Shown here piece after piece: positions 1 through 8,712 of a DNA stretch of 35,782 bases. This DNA is from Rhodospirillaceae bacterium (GTDB taxonomy: Bacteria > Pseudomonadota > Alphaproteobacteria > JAEULC01): contig JAHFPH010000024.1 in assembly GCA_023266845.1 (NCBI GenBank), forward strand, positions 1-35,782, given 5' to 3'. A program made the translations under genes and the position numbers. The notes beneath the pieces are model-generated. The model was not told the origin of the DNA, searched no databases, and saw only the letters and a list, made by a program, of their open reading frames with translations. Numbering within the stretch: position 1 is the first letter of the stretch; each line of letters begins with the position of its first letter.

Positions 1-105
1 GAAGTCGATCACCAGCACGCCCGGCCGCTCGCCGAAGCCGACCTGGCGCGCGCCGTATGTGCGCGCCTCGTAATCCTCGCCCGCGCGCGACCAATCCTGG
101 GCCAT
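1..105 (-). CDS. Isochorismatase-family cysteine hydrolase, N-terminal part only
   Basis: Thirty-five codons are visible, starting at the ATG whose complement is at 103-105 and running off the left edge. A GGGAG ribosome site lies 7 bases upstream of the ATG. The visible peptide ends in GERPGVLVIDF, the usual first strand of isochorismatase / N-carbamoylsarcosine amidohydrolase proteins, where the Asp is the catalytic acid of the Asp-Lys-Cys triad. The Lys and Cys would lie outside the window. The N-terminal stretch before this strand (about 28 residues, with a YGARQVGFGERP-like lead-in) is typical of the N-carbamoylsarcosine amidase-like subgroup. Substrate cannot be judged from this fragment. 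Confidence 0.7.
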   Translation of the reverse strand, partial: MAQDWSRAGEDYEARTYGARQVGFGERPGVLVIDF

Positions 106-212
106 GAGCAACTCCCGTTCTGCCGACAGTGAAGTTCGAAGCTAACTCCACCATGCTGCGCGGGCAACAAGCTGGCCCACGCAACCTGCCCGGTCATTTG
201 AAGACTTTAGCC

Positions 213-377
213 GACCCGTTCCAGCACGCCGACGAGAAACTGGCACGCGCCGAACGCGGCAGCGGTCTGGGACTTGCCATCTCGAAGCCGTTGATGGAGC
301 TGCACGGCGGCACGCGGACGCTCAAAAGCAAACTCGGCCACGGCACCACCGCGACGATGCGGTTCCCCGGAAGGAGG
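213..377 (+). pseudogene. Remnant of a sensor histidine kinase (ATPase C-terminus)
   Basis: The plus-strand translation of this stretch reads DPFQHADEKLAR, then GSGLGLAIS, then ELHGG, then GHGTTATMRFP. These are the F box, G2 box and final strands of a HATPase_c domain as found in PAS-type sensor histidine kinases. The H box, N box and G1 box (about 200 residues upstream in an intact kinase) are absent: upstream is unrelated sequence and then the divergent isochorismatase gene. Only the last 55 or so residues survive, with no credible start codon or ribosome site, so this is a 5'-deleted fragment. The identification rests on motif order and not on a search. Confidence 0.6.
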
Positions 378-552
378 GTAGCGGAAAATAATAAGGAGCT
401 TTGGTTACGACTTAAGCTTGTAGTTTGTCATTTCTCTCTGGTCGGCAAGGCTTTCTTTTCCTTCTGCATTCTCGTGATTCTTGCCGCGGTATCAATTGCC
501 CCTTGCACAATCCCTAAATCTTCTCCGATTTCCATTAGCCTCGCTTCACGCC

Positions 553-660
553 TCAAGTCGCTCTTGCCTTGCGGTCCCGATCCAGCGCGTCGGACGCGAT
601 CCAGCCCGACATCATCACCATCGGCATGCCGGGGCCGGGATGCGCGGCGCCGCCCGCCGA
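553..660 (-). pseudogene. Possible remnant of a phytoene-desaturase-like (CrtI-type) flavoprotein C-terminus
   Basis: On the minus strand, ending at the TGA complementary to 553-555, about 35 codons read SAGGAAHPGPGMPMVMMSG and then WIASDALDRD. The pattern GG-x-x-HPG-x-G-x-P-x-V-x-x-SG followed by a short helix is the characteristic C-terminal FAD-binding segment of CrtI/CrtD-type desaturases and relatives. No matching N-terminal or middle part is found on that strand: upstream lies the plus-strand methyltransferase gene. I read it as the truncated tail of a lost gene. The match is short, so an unrelated coincidence is possible. Confidence 0.4.
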
Positions 661-753
661 CTTATTGCTCCTCCGGCGAGGGTCGTGCCAAAGTGCCCGA
701 AAGTTCGCCGCGAAGAACCGGAATTTGGGGGCGGAGTTTGGGAGAGTGCCGGC

Positions 754-1308
754 ATGACCGTGCCGCAGCTTGCCGCGCTGTTGGCCGCATCGGCCTGTTT
801 CGCGAGCTATGGCTGGGGTCTGTTGCGGTTTTTCGCCGAGCCCGGCCGCGCGCCCGGCACGGCGCTGGTCAAATGGACCACCGCGGTTTCGGTCGCGGCG
901 AACATCGCCGCCCTGGTGTTTTTCTATCGCCACGACGACGCGCGCTTCGGCATCGCGGTGGCGCTTTACGGCCTTTCCCTGTGGCTGTTCTGGTGGGCGG
1001 TCGCGGTCAATCGCGCCCGGCCGCTGTCGCTGGCGTACTCGAGCGACACGCCCGAGCATCTGGTGTCGGAAGGACCTTACGCCTATATCCGCCATCCGCT
1101 CTATGTCTCTTACATGCTGTGCTGGATCGCGGGCGTGCTGGCCACGGGGCGGCCGGCGCTGCTGGCGACCGTTCTGGGCATGGGCTGGATCTATCACCGC
1201 GCGGCGCTGGTGGAGGAAGCCAAGTTCGCGGCCTCGCCGCTGGCCGGCGAGTACGCCGGGTATATGCGGCGCACCGGGCGCTATTTCCCGCGCATGCCGC
1301 GGCGTTGA
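754..1308 (+). CDS. Isoprenylcysteine carboxyl methyltransferase-like membrane protein
   Basis: A 184-residue integral membrane protein. Hydrophobic segments fall near residues 5-25, 42-58, 66-86 and 118-147. The family signature is GPYAYIRHPLYVSYM at about 107-121, followed by an acidic pair at 154-155 and a C-terminal YMRRTGRYFP; together these form the S-adenosylmethionine pocket of the ICMT/PEMT-like superfamily. The family methylates carboxyl groups or phospholipid amines at the membrane; the bacterial substrate is unknown. I chose the ATG at 754 because GGAG lies 9 bases upstream and the first membrane helix begins at once. It is followed after 16 bases by the ABC exporter, so the three genes probably form one operon. 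Confidence 0.75.
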   Translation: MTVPQLAALLAASACFASYGWGLLRFFAEPGRAPGTALVKWTTAVSVAANIAALVFFYRHDDARFGIAVALYGLSLWLFWWAVAVNRARPLSLAYSSDTPEHLVSEGPYAYIRHPLYVSYMLCWIAGVLATGRPALLATVLGMGWIYHRAALVEEAKFAASPLAGEYAGYMRRTGRYFPRMPRR

Positions 1309-1324
1309 GCGTGCCGGCGGCGCC

Positions 1325-2224
1325 ATGATCCACGTCGAAGGCCTGCGCAAGTCGTTCGGCGCGCGCGTCGCCGTGGACAACATCGCCTTCGACGTGAACG
1401 CGGGCGAATCCTTCGGCCTGTTGGGCCCGAACGGCGCCGGCAAGACCACCACCATGCATCTTCTGGCGGGGCTCTTGTCGCCCGACGGCGGCACGATCGA
1501 AATCGCCGGCGGCAACGATCCGACGCGCAAGGCGGTGCGGCGCAATATCGGCATCGCGCCGCAGGCGTTCGCGTTGTACGAGGACCTGAGCGCCGAGCAG
1601 AACGCGCTGTTCTTCGGGCGGCTCTATGGCCTAAGCGGCGCGAAGCTGGATCAGCACGTTTCCTGGGCGCTGGATTTCGTGGGCCTCAACGAACGCGAAC
1701 GCGACCTGGTGCGCACGTTCTCCGGCGGCATGGCGCGGCGGCTGAACCTGGCCTGCGCGCTGGTGCATAACCCGCCGGTTCTGCTGCTGGACGAACCGAT
1801 GGCCGGGGTCGATCCGCAGTCGCGCAACCTGCTATTGGAGAACATCCGGCACCTGAAGGCGCATGGCCGCACCATCGTCTACAGCTCGCATTACCTCAGC
1901 GAGGCCGAGTCGCTGTGCGACCGCGTGGCGATTCTGGACGAAGGCCGCATCCTGGCGCTGGACCCGGTCGACGACCTGGTCGCGAGCTATGGCGGACCGC
2001 AACAGGTGCTGGTGGAACTGAACGGCCCGCTGCCCGAGCTGGACCAGAACGAAAAGCTACCGGGCACGTTCAACGGCTCGACGTGGAATTTCCAGTCGGA
2101 AGATCCGTTGCCCTATCTCGCCAGGATGCGTGCGCGCGGCGCAGAGTTCGCCTCGGTGCGGGTCGAGACACCCGGGCTCGAAGCCGTGTTCCTGACGCTC
2201 ACCGGCCGCAGGCCGCGGGACTGA
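1325..2224 (+). CDS. ABC-2 type exporter, ATP-binding subunit
   Basis: A 299-residue ATPase of the CcmA/DrrA class. Walker A GPNGAGKT is at 34-41, the Q-loop glutamine near 80, the signature FSGGM at 132-136, Walker B LLLDEP at 153-158 and the switch histidine at 189 in SSHY. The C-terminal 70 or so residues, beyond the ATPase core, resemble the accessory domain of drug and polysaccharide exporters. It would energise the permease encoded immediately downstream: the stop and next start overlap as TGATG at 2222-2226, which implies coupled translation. The cargo is unknown; the methyltransferase just upstream may modify it or may only be co-transcribed. Confidence 0.88.
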   Translation: MIHVEGLRKSFGARVAVDNIAFDVNAGESFGLLGPNGAGKTTTMHLLAGLLSPDGGTIEIAGGNDPTRKAVRRNIGIAPQAFALYEDLSAEQNALFFGRLYGLSGAKLDQHVSWALDFVGLNERERDLVRTFSGGMARRLNLACALVHNPPVLLLDEPMAGVDPQSRNLLLENIRHLKAHGRTIVYSSHYLSEAESLCDRVAILDEGRILALDPVDDLVASYGGPQQVLVELNGPLPELDQNEKLPGTFNGSTWNFQSEDPLPYLARMRARGAEFASVRVETPGLEAVFLTLTGRRPRD

Positions 2225-3369
2225 TGCGCGCCATTTTCACGCTCGCGGGCAAGGACCTGACGCTGCTGTTGCGCGACCGCGCGGCGCTATTCTGGGTGTT
2301 CCTGTTCCCGGTCGTCGTGGCGGTGCTGTTCGGCACCATGTTCGGCGGCGGCGCCAAGGGCACGGCGGCGCTGCCGGTGATGGCGATCGACCGCGACAAC
2401 ACGCAAGCCTCGCGCGCGTTCCTGAAAAGCCTGGAGGAGTCGCCGGCGGTGAAGCTGGAGATGGCCAAAGCCGCCGAGGACGGCGAGGCGGCGGTGCGGC
2501 GCGGCGAAGTGGTGGCGCTGCTGGTGCTGCGGCCGGGGCTGGAAAAATCGCTCGCGGGCAAGGGCGGCGGGGCCGCGGCGCTCGAGCTGCGCGCCGACCC
2601 GTCGCGCCGGGCGGAGCTCGGTATGCTGCGCGGTCTTGTGGCCGAGGCGGCGATCGACAACATCGTGCTGCCGCAGCCCTTGGAGCTGATGCCGAGTTTG
2701 CGCGCCGCTGCGGGCGTGCCCTCGACGCCCAGGATCGACGTGGTGGGCGTGGAAAGCGCGCGTGACCGCCCGCGCACGGCGTTCGAGTTCTCGTTCCCCT
2801 CGGGCATGGTCTGGGGGCTGATCGGGAGCGTGGCGACCTTCGCGCTGTCGATGGTGCGCGAACGGCAGGCCGGCACGTTCCTGCGCCTGCGGGCGGCGCC
2901 GCTGACCCGCGCCGAAATCCTCGGCGGCAAGGCGATGTCGTGCTGGCTGGCTTGCATGGCCGAGCTTGCGCTGCTGCTGGCGCTTGGCGTGCTGTTCTTC
3001 GGCATGCGGCCCGGCAATCCCGGCACGCTCGCCGCCGCCTTCGCCACCTCGTCGGTCGGGTTCGTGGGACTGATGATGCTGCTGAGCCAGCTGGGCCGGG
3101 GCGAGGTGGCGGTGGCCTCGGCCGGTTGGGCCGTCATGCTGGTGATGGCGATGTTCGGCGGCGCGATGATGCCCTATTTCCTGATGCCCGAATGGATGCA
3201 GCAGGTAGGCCAGGCGAGCCCCGTGCGCTGGGCGATCATGGCGCTGGAAGGCACGCTGTGGCGCGGGCTTTCCTGGCGCGAACTGACGCAGCCCTGCCTT
3301 TATCTCGTGGGCCTTGGCGTGGTGTGTTTCGCCTTGGGCTGCGCGATTCTGCAGCGCAGGGCGCTCTAG
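2224..3369 (+). CDS. ABC-2 type exporter, permease subunit
   Basis: A 381-residue ABC-2 membrane protein in the YhhJ/DrrB style. A first membrane helix (about residues 21-41, FWVFLFPVVVAVLFGTMF) is followed by a soluble domain of roughly 170 residues, then five hydrophobic segments in the C-terminal half. The large domain after helix 1 is normal for this permease class. Its start overlaps the ATPase stop. Its TAG stop lies in a CTAG palindrome (3366-3369) that also gives the stop of the convergent rmlD gene, so the two genes overlap by four bases with no room for a terminator between them. Confidence 0.85.
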   Translation: MRAIFTLAGKDLTLLLRDRAALFWVFLFPVVVAVLFGTMFGGGAKGTAALPVMAIDRDNTQASRAFLKSLEESPAVKLEMAKAAEDGEAAVRRGEVVALLVLRPGLEKSLAGKGGGAAALELRADPSRRAELGMLRGLVAEAAIDNIVLPQPLELMPSLRAAAGVPSTPRIDVVGVESARDRPRTAFEFSFPSGMVWGLIGSVATFALSMVRERQAGTFLRLRAAPLTRAEILGGKAMSCWLACMAELALLLALGVLFFGMRPGNPGTLAAAFATSSVGFVGLMMLLSQLGRGEVAVASAGWAVMLVMAMFGGAMMPYFLMPEWMQQVGQASPVRWAIMALEGTLWRGLSWRELTQPCLYLVGLGVVCFALGCAILQRRAL

Positions 3370-4256
3370 GCGATCAGCGCATCCACTACGGGCAGCAAGC
3401 TTTCGCGCCAGGGCGGGCGGGAAACGCCGAAAGCCTTTACGATCTTCGCGCAGTCGAGCTCGGAATTGGCCGGACGCCTGGCGCGCGCCGGGTATTGCGA
3501 CGCCTTGATCGGCACGAGACGCGGCGGCTTGAGGCCTTTGTCGCGTGCGCGGGCGAAGATGGCTTCGGCGAAGCCGAACCATGTCGTCACGCCCGCGTTG
3601 CAATAGTGATACGTGCCGGCCAGCCGCGCCGGGTTATCCAGCAGCGGAGCCGCGATCGAAACGATCGCGCGCGCCAGATCGGCGACGGCGGTGGGACAGC
3701 TGCGCTGGTCGTCGACCACACGCAGCTCGTCGCTCTTGCCGATGCGCCCGAGCATCGTGCGCACGAAATTCCTGCCATGCGCGCCGAACACCCAGGAAGC
3801 CCGGACGATCGCGTGGTGGGGCAGGGCGTCGCGCAGCGCCGACTCGCCCTCGGCTTTGCTTTTGCCGTAGACGCCGAGCGGCGCAACCGGATCGTCCTCG
3901 CGCCAGGCGCCTGGTTTCGTTCCGTCGAAGACGTAATCGGTCGAGACATTGATCATCGCCGCGCCGCGCAGCTTGCAGGCGCGCGCGAGATTGGCCACGC
4001 CGTCGCGGTTGACGGCGAAGGCGGCGTCCGGCTCGTCCTCGGCCTTGTCCACGGCGGTATAGGCGGCGAGGTTCACGACCAAATCGGCGCGCGCGCGCCC
4101 GAGCGCCGCGACCACGTCATCCGCGCGGGTGACGTCCAACGCAGCGCGGTCCAGGCCGATCAGCTCCAGGCCGGGCGACCGCAGCGCCATCAAGTCGCGT
4201 CCAACCTGCCCGCCCGCGCCGGTCACGAGAACGCGGCGCTGCGCCTTTGCGATCAT
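3366..4256 (-). CDS. rmlD: dTDP-4-dehydrorhamnose reductase
   Basis: A 296-residue extended SDR enzyme that reduces dTDP-4-dehydro-L-rhamnose to dTDP-L-rhamnose, the last step of the pathway. It shows the nucleotide motif TGAGGQVG near residues 11-18, NLAAYTAVDKAE, the serine of STDYVFDG, and the Tyr and Lys of VYGKSKAEGE. These are diagnostic of RmlD. The ATG at 4256 overlaps the stop of rmlC as ATGA, so the two are co-translated. rmlA and rmlB are not in the window and must be elsewhere if the pathway is complete. The length matches the family. Confidence 0.9.
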   Translation of the reverse strand: MIAKAQRRVLVTGAGGQVGRDLMALRSPGLELIGLDRAALDVTRADDVVAALGRARADLVVNLAAYTAVDKAEDEPDAAFAVNRDGVANLARACKLRGAAMINVSTDYVFDGTKPGAWREDDPVAPLGVYGKSKAEGESALRDALPHHAIVRASWVFGAHGRNFVRTMLGRIGKSDELRVVDDQRSCPTAVADLARAIVSIAAPLLDNPARLAGTYHYCNAGVTTWFGFAEAIFARARDKGLKPPRLVPIKASQYPARARRPANSELDCAKIVKAFGVSRPPWRESLLPVVDALIA

Positions 4257-4816
4257 AGGCCCGCGAGCCAGTCGCGCGGCAGGTCCTTCAGGCGCGGATG
4301 CCTGCGGTCCTTGTCCGACAGGATCGCTTTCGCCGGGTCGACGGGCCAGGCGATGCCCAGGTCGGGATCGTTCCACATCAGGCCGCGATCCAGGGCGGGC
4401 GCGTACGGGGCGTCGACCTTGTAGATCATGTCGGTATCCGGCTCCAGCGTGCAATAGCCGAAGGCGAAGCCGCGTGGCACGAAGATCTGCGCGCCGCTTG
4501 CGGCGGCGAGCTCGACCGAGGCGTGCCGGCCGAAGCGCGGGCTCGCGGGCCTGAGATCGACCGCCACGACGAAGGCGCGTCCGCGCGGCGCCCATACCAG
4601 CTTGGTCTGCCACGCGGGCATGGACTGGAAATGCAAGCCGCGCAGCGTGACCGCATCCCGGTTATGCGCCAGATTGTCCTGCAGAAACTCCGCGCCCATA
4701 CCCTGGGCGGCGTAACGCTGGCGCTGCCAGATCTCGGCGAAAAACCCGCGCGCGTCGTCGTGCCGCACGGGCAGGACCAGCTTCACTTCGGGCAGCGCGG
4801 TGTCGCGTAGCTGCAT
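4253..4816 (-). CDS. rmlC: dTDP-4-dehydrorhamnose 3,5-epimerase
   Basis: A 187-residue cupin epimerase acting just before RmlD in dTDP-L-rhamnose synthesis. Recognised by RGFFAEIW (23-30), QDNLAHN (46-52), the catalytic histidine 62 in LRGLHFQ, YKVDAPYAP and the closing WNDPDLGIAWP. One oddity: the segment normally read as GFAHGF is GFAFGY here, so a usually conserved active-site histidine is phenylalanine. The ribosome site is weak, and the gene begins only 17 bases after the phasin stop, so coupling to that gene is likely. It overlaps rmlD downstream. Confidence 0.88.
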   Translation of the reverse strand: MQLRDTALPEVKLVLPVRHDDARGFFAEIWQRQRYAAQGMGAEFLQDNLAHNRDAVTLRGLHFQSMPAWQTKLVWAPRGRAFVVAVDLRPASPRFGRHASVELAAASGAQIFVPRGFAFGYCTLEPDTDMIYKVDAPYAPALDRGLMWNDPDLGIAWPVDPAKAILSDKDRRHPRLKDLPRDWLAGL

Positions 4817-4833
4817 GCAGGCTTGCGGCGGCT

Positions 4834-5307
4834 TCAGTCCGATTTCTTCGGGCGGCGTTTCGGCGGCTTGGCGCGGCTGTCTTCGTTCGCGTCGTCGCCG
4901 GCGGACTTCACCCCGCCGCCGCCGATGCCCATGCTGGCAAGCACCGAGCGGTTCATCGCCGCGACGATCTCGCGGTTGTATTTCATCAAGAGCTCGGTCA
5001 GTTCGGCCAGATGCCGCATGGTGGTGTCGGCGCTTTTGGTGAGCGTCGCCAGATTGGCCTCGCCAGCCTGCTTGAAGCGCTCGGGATTGGTCATGGCCTG
5101 GGTGCTGCCCATCAACTCGCGGGTCGAGGTATCGATCATCGCCGCCTGGCGCAGCGCCAGGTCTTCCAGGTCCTTGGCTACGCGCTGGCCCGCTTCCAGC
5201 AAGGCCTGCATGCTCTTGGCCTGGCCCGGCGCCAGCGCGCCGCTATCGATGCCGCGATAGCGAAACAGCGCCATCAGGCGCTCGAACGAGGTGGTGAAGT
5301 CCGTCAT
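4834..5307 (-). CDS. Phasin-family protein
   Basis: A 157-residue, mainly helical protein. Residues 20-115 form an amphipathic helical region with the phasin-like pattern of NPERFKQAGEANLATL and NREIVAAMNRS. The tail (about 130-157) is low-complexity, lysine- and proline-rich (AKPPKRRPKK). Phasins coat polyhydroxyalkanoate granules and steer granule number and enzyme access. The ATG at 5307 has GGGAGG 8 bases upstream and is preferred over the in-frame ATG at 5376, whose extra residues look non-coding. No PHA synthase or depolymerase is nearby, so the role is inferred from the fold pattern only. It probably leads the rmlC-rmlD transcript. Confidence 0.7.
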   Translation of the reverse strand: MTDFTTSFERLMALFRYRGIDSGALAPGQAKSMQALLEAGQRVAKDLEDLALRQAAMIDTSTRELMGSTQAMTNPERFKQAGEANLATLTKSADTTMRHLAELTELLMKYNREIVAAMNRSVLASMGIGGGGVKSAGDDANEDSRAKPPKRRPKKSD

Positions 5308-5400
5308 GGCGCGCCTCCCGCGTGGCGCAAGGTCCTTCAAGAGCAAGACGATAGCGCAGCCCGGGCCGGTCTCCAACCCCGGCGCCGGCCGCCGGAAAGT

Positions 5401-6211
<811 letters not shown>

Positions 6212-6240
6212 CAAGCACTGTCCAGCAAAGAGCGTGGCCC

Positions 6241-7800
6241 ATGACCAGCGCCCAAACGACCAGCGCATCGTCGAACGCATCGCCGCTGACCATCCGCCTC
6301 AATCCCGCCGACAACGTGGTGGTGGCGCGCGCGGATCTTCTGCCCAACACCTTCCTGCCGGGCGAGCGCGTGTCCACGCGCACGAAGATTCCCGCCGGGC
6401 ACAAGGTCGCCACGGCCGTGATCGCGGCCGACCAGCCGGTGCGCAAGTTCAACCAGATCATCGGCTTCGCCAAGGACGCCATCCAGCCGGGCGAGCACGT
6501 GCATGTCCACAACACGGCTTACGGGGATTTCGCGCGCGATTACGCCGCCGGCGCCGAGGCGCGGCCCACGCAGTATTTCACCGGCGACGCGCGCGCGACG
6601 TTCGAGGGCTATGTGCGCGCCAACGGGCGGGTGGGTACGCGCAACTATATCGGCATCCTGACGTCGGTGAATTGCTCGGCCACCGTGGCGCGCTACATCG
6701 CCGACCAGTTCAACAAGAGCGACACGCTGAAGGGCTATCCGAACGTCGACGGCGTTGCGGCCTTCGTGCATTCCACGGGCTGCGGCATGGCCGGATCGGG
6801 CGACGGCTATATGAACCTGCAGCGCACGCTGTGGGGTTATGCCAGCCATCCGAATTTCGCGTCGGTGGTGATGGTGGGATTGGGATGCGAGGTGGCGCAG
6901 CTGTCGTATCTGCTGGACATGTACGGCATCAAGCCCGGCCCGCATTTCCAGGTCATGACCATCCAGGACTCCGGCGGCACGCGCAAATCGGTCGAGCGCG
7001 GCGTGGCGCGGATCAAGGAAATGCTGCCCGACGCCGACAAGGCCAGGCGCGAAACCGTTTCGGCCGAGCACATCACGCTCGCGCTGCAATGCGGCGGTTC
7101 GGACGGGTATTCCGGCATCACCGCCAACCCGGCGCTAGGCGCGGCCTCGGACCTTCTGGTGCGGCACGGCGGTACGGCGATCCTCAGCGAGACGCCGGAG
7201 ATCTATGGCGCCGAGCATCTGCTGACGCGCCGCGCGGTCGATCCCAAGGTCGCCGACGCGCTGATCGAGCGCATCAAGTGGTGGGAAGGTTATTGCGCGC
7301 GCAACGAAGGCGAGATGAACAACAATCCGTCCCCCGGCAACAAGGCAGGCGGCCTTACCACCATCCTGGAAAAATCGCTGGGCGCGGCGGCGAAGGGCGG
7401 CACGACCAACCTCGCCGCCGTCTATAAATACGCCGAGCCCGTGAAGGAAAAAGGCTTCGTGTTCATGGACACGCCGGGCTACGACCCGTGCTCGGCCACC
7501 GGACAGGTGGCGGGCGGCGGCAACGTCATCTGCTTCACCACGGGGCGCGGCTCGGTGTTCGGCTGCAAGCCCGCGCCCTCGATCAAGCTCGCCACCAACA
7601 CGCCCATGTTCAAGCGCATGGAAGAGGACATGGACATCAACTGCGGCGACATCGTCGACAAGGGCGTGACCATCCAGGAAAAGGGCGAGGAGATCTTCAA
7701 GCTGATCCTCGACGTTGCCTCGGGCAAGAAATCGAAGAGCGAGGAGCTCGGCTTCGGGGACAACGAGTTCGTGCCGTGGCAGATCGGCGCCACGATGTAG
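6241..7800 (+). CDS. UxaA-family altronate/galactarate dehydratase
   Basis: A 519-residue protein with the two-part layout of UxaA/GarD enzymes. An N-terminal SAF domain spans about residues 15-95 (DNVVVARADL, then IPAGHKVA and the HVHVHN end). A GarD-like catalytic domain follows, beginning near 122 with GYVRANGRVGTRNY. Other family marks are HSTGCGM, CGGSDGYSGITANPALG, NNNPSPGNKAGG and MDTPGYDPCSATG; conserved Cys and His residues bind the metal. These enzymes dehydrate aldonates such as D-altronate or galactarate to 2-keto-3-deoxy acids. The ATG at 6241 has AAAGAG about 10 bases upstream. The divergent SDR and nearby importers fit a sugar-acid pathway; the true substrate is not shown by the sequence. 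Confidence 0.85.
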   Translation: MTSAQTTSASSNASPLTIRLNPADNVVVARADLLPNTFLPGERVSTRTKIPAGHKVATAVIAADQPVRKFNQIIGFAKDAIQPGEHVHVHNTAYGDFARDYAAGAEARPTQYFTGDARATFEGYVRANGRVGTRNYIGILTSVNCSATVARYIADQFNKSDTLKGYPNVDGVAAFVHSTGCGMAGSGDGYMNLQRTLWGYASHPNFASVVMVGLGCEVAQLSYLLDMYGIKPGPHFQVMTIQDSGGTRKSVERGVARIKEMLPDADKARRETVSAEHITLALQCGGSDGYSGITANPALGAASDLLVRHGGTAILSETPEIYGAEHLLTRRAVDPKVADALIERIKWWEGYCARNEGEMNNNPSPGNKAGGLTTILEKSLGAAAKGGTTNLAAVYKYAEPVKEKGFVFMDTPGYDPCSATGQVAGGGNVICFTTGRGSVFGCKPAPSIKLATNTPMFKRMEEDMDINCGDIVDKGVTIQEKGEEIFKLILDVASGKKSKSEELGFGDNEFVPWQIGATM

Positions 7801-7802
7801 GC

Positions 7803-8702
7803 ATGGCGAAGTTCGACGCCGCCCGCGTTTCCGCCATACTGATAGCGGGGCTGGTCATCGCCCCGGCGATCGCCCGTGCGGAAAGCCCGCTCAGCCACGA
7901 GCGCAACGCCGAGCGCTACCGGTCGCCGCTGCCCGTGCCGCAGCTCTCGGCGCCCGCCGCTCCGCAAACGCCGGGCGCGAAACCCAAGCCCAGCGCCGCC
8001 TCACCGCTCGACAATCCCGAATTTCGCTTCGGCTCCCAGCCCAAGGCACGGCCCGACGACGGCAAGCGCGAGATGGTGGACGGCAAGCCGCTGTGGAACA
8101 CCAACGATCCGCCGAACAAGCGCGGGGTGTTCGCTTTCTTAGGCAACAAGATCGGCGACCCGCTCGAAACCCTGTTTCCCAAGCCGGACAGCGAAACCGA
8201 CAAATACGGAATGCTGCTGTGCCGCGCCACCACGGGCCTACCGGGGTTTCTGGATTGCGCCGACGACAGTTTGAGCGAGATAACGGACGGCGCCTGGCGA
8301 ATGCGCTATCGCGGCATCGACATAAGTTTCGTCAACTACCGCTACCTCGACCGCAAGCTGGTCGGATTCCAGATGGGATTTCCCACGGCGTCGTTCAACA
8401 AGCTGGGCGAGGTGCTGGAGCGGCAATACGGCTCCGCCAGCAGCGTGGAGCAGACCGACTGGACCAACCGGCTGGGCGCCTTATTCGACGCCAAGGTCGT
8501 GACGTGGCGCACGCCGCACGGGCCGATGGTGTTGCACTCGCGCGGCGTGTCGCAGGACGCCGGCATGCTGGCGCTGTTCGAGGTCAACGCCGAGCAGCGC
8601 TACGAGGCGCTGCGCTACAAGCAGGTAAGCCCGCCGGCCGAGCCCGCCAAAGCCGCTTCCGGCAAGCCACCGGCGGCGGCCTACGATCCGATGGAGCGCT
8701 GA
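7803..8702 (+). CDS. Secreted protein of unknown function
   Basis: A 299-residue protein I do not recognise. It starts with a signal peptide (hydrophobic residues 8-24, ending AIARA). A proline- and alanine-rich linker follows (about 40-70), then a compact domain (about 95-275) with GMLLCRATTGLPGFLDCADDS, containing two cysteines that could form a disulfide, and WRMRYRGIDISFVNYRYLD. The tail is again proline/alanine-rich. It begins two bases after the dehydratase stop, so it should be translated from the same message, yet nothing in it suggests catalysis. It ends 10 bases from the convergent TRAP-1 dctM stop. Confidence 0.75.
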   Translation: MAKFDAARVSAILIAGLVIAPAIARAESPLSHERNAERYRSPLPVPQLSAPAAPQTPGAKPKPSAASPLDNPEFRFGSQPKARPDDGKREMVDGKPLWNTNDPPNKRGVFAFLGNKIGDPLETLFPKPDSETDKYGMLLCRATTGLPGFLDCADDSLSEITDGAWRMRYRGIDISFVNYRYLDRKLVGFQMGFPTASFNKLGEVLERQYGSASSVEQTDWTNRLGALFDAKVVTWRTPHGPMVLHSRGVSQDAGMLALFEVNAEQRYEALRYKQVSPPAEPAKAASGKPPAAAYDPMER

Positions 8703-8712
8703 AACAACCGGG

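Larger units (their letters stand above)
106..753. other. Gene-poor stretch with two probable gene remnants
   Basis: About 650 bp lie between the isochorismatase start and the methyltransferase gene without an intact gene. Two recognisable C-terminal protein fragments sit in it, one on each strand (213-377 and 553-660; see separate entries). The piece between them, about 385-545, is clearly richer in A+T than its surroundings, which suggests inserted or decaying DNA. A long open frame crosses 129-1328 on the plus strand, but outside the kinase-like fragment its translation is arginine-rich and shadows the methyltransferase, so I do not call it a gene. Confidence 0.6.

Noticed and set aside
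129-1328. 399-codon plus-strand frame as one intact kinase-like gene
   Set aside because: Only codons 29-83 look like protein; the rest crosses the AT-rich patch and then shadows the methyltransferase gene in another frame.
3366-4816. rmlC-rmlD as part of the sugar-acid catabolic system
   Set aside because: These two make dTDP-rhamnose for envelope polysaccharide; nothing connects them to uptake or degradation genes beyond proximity.
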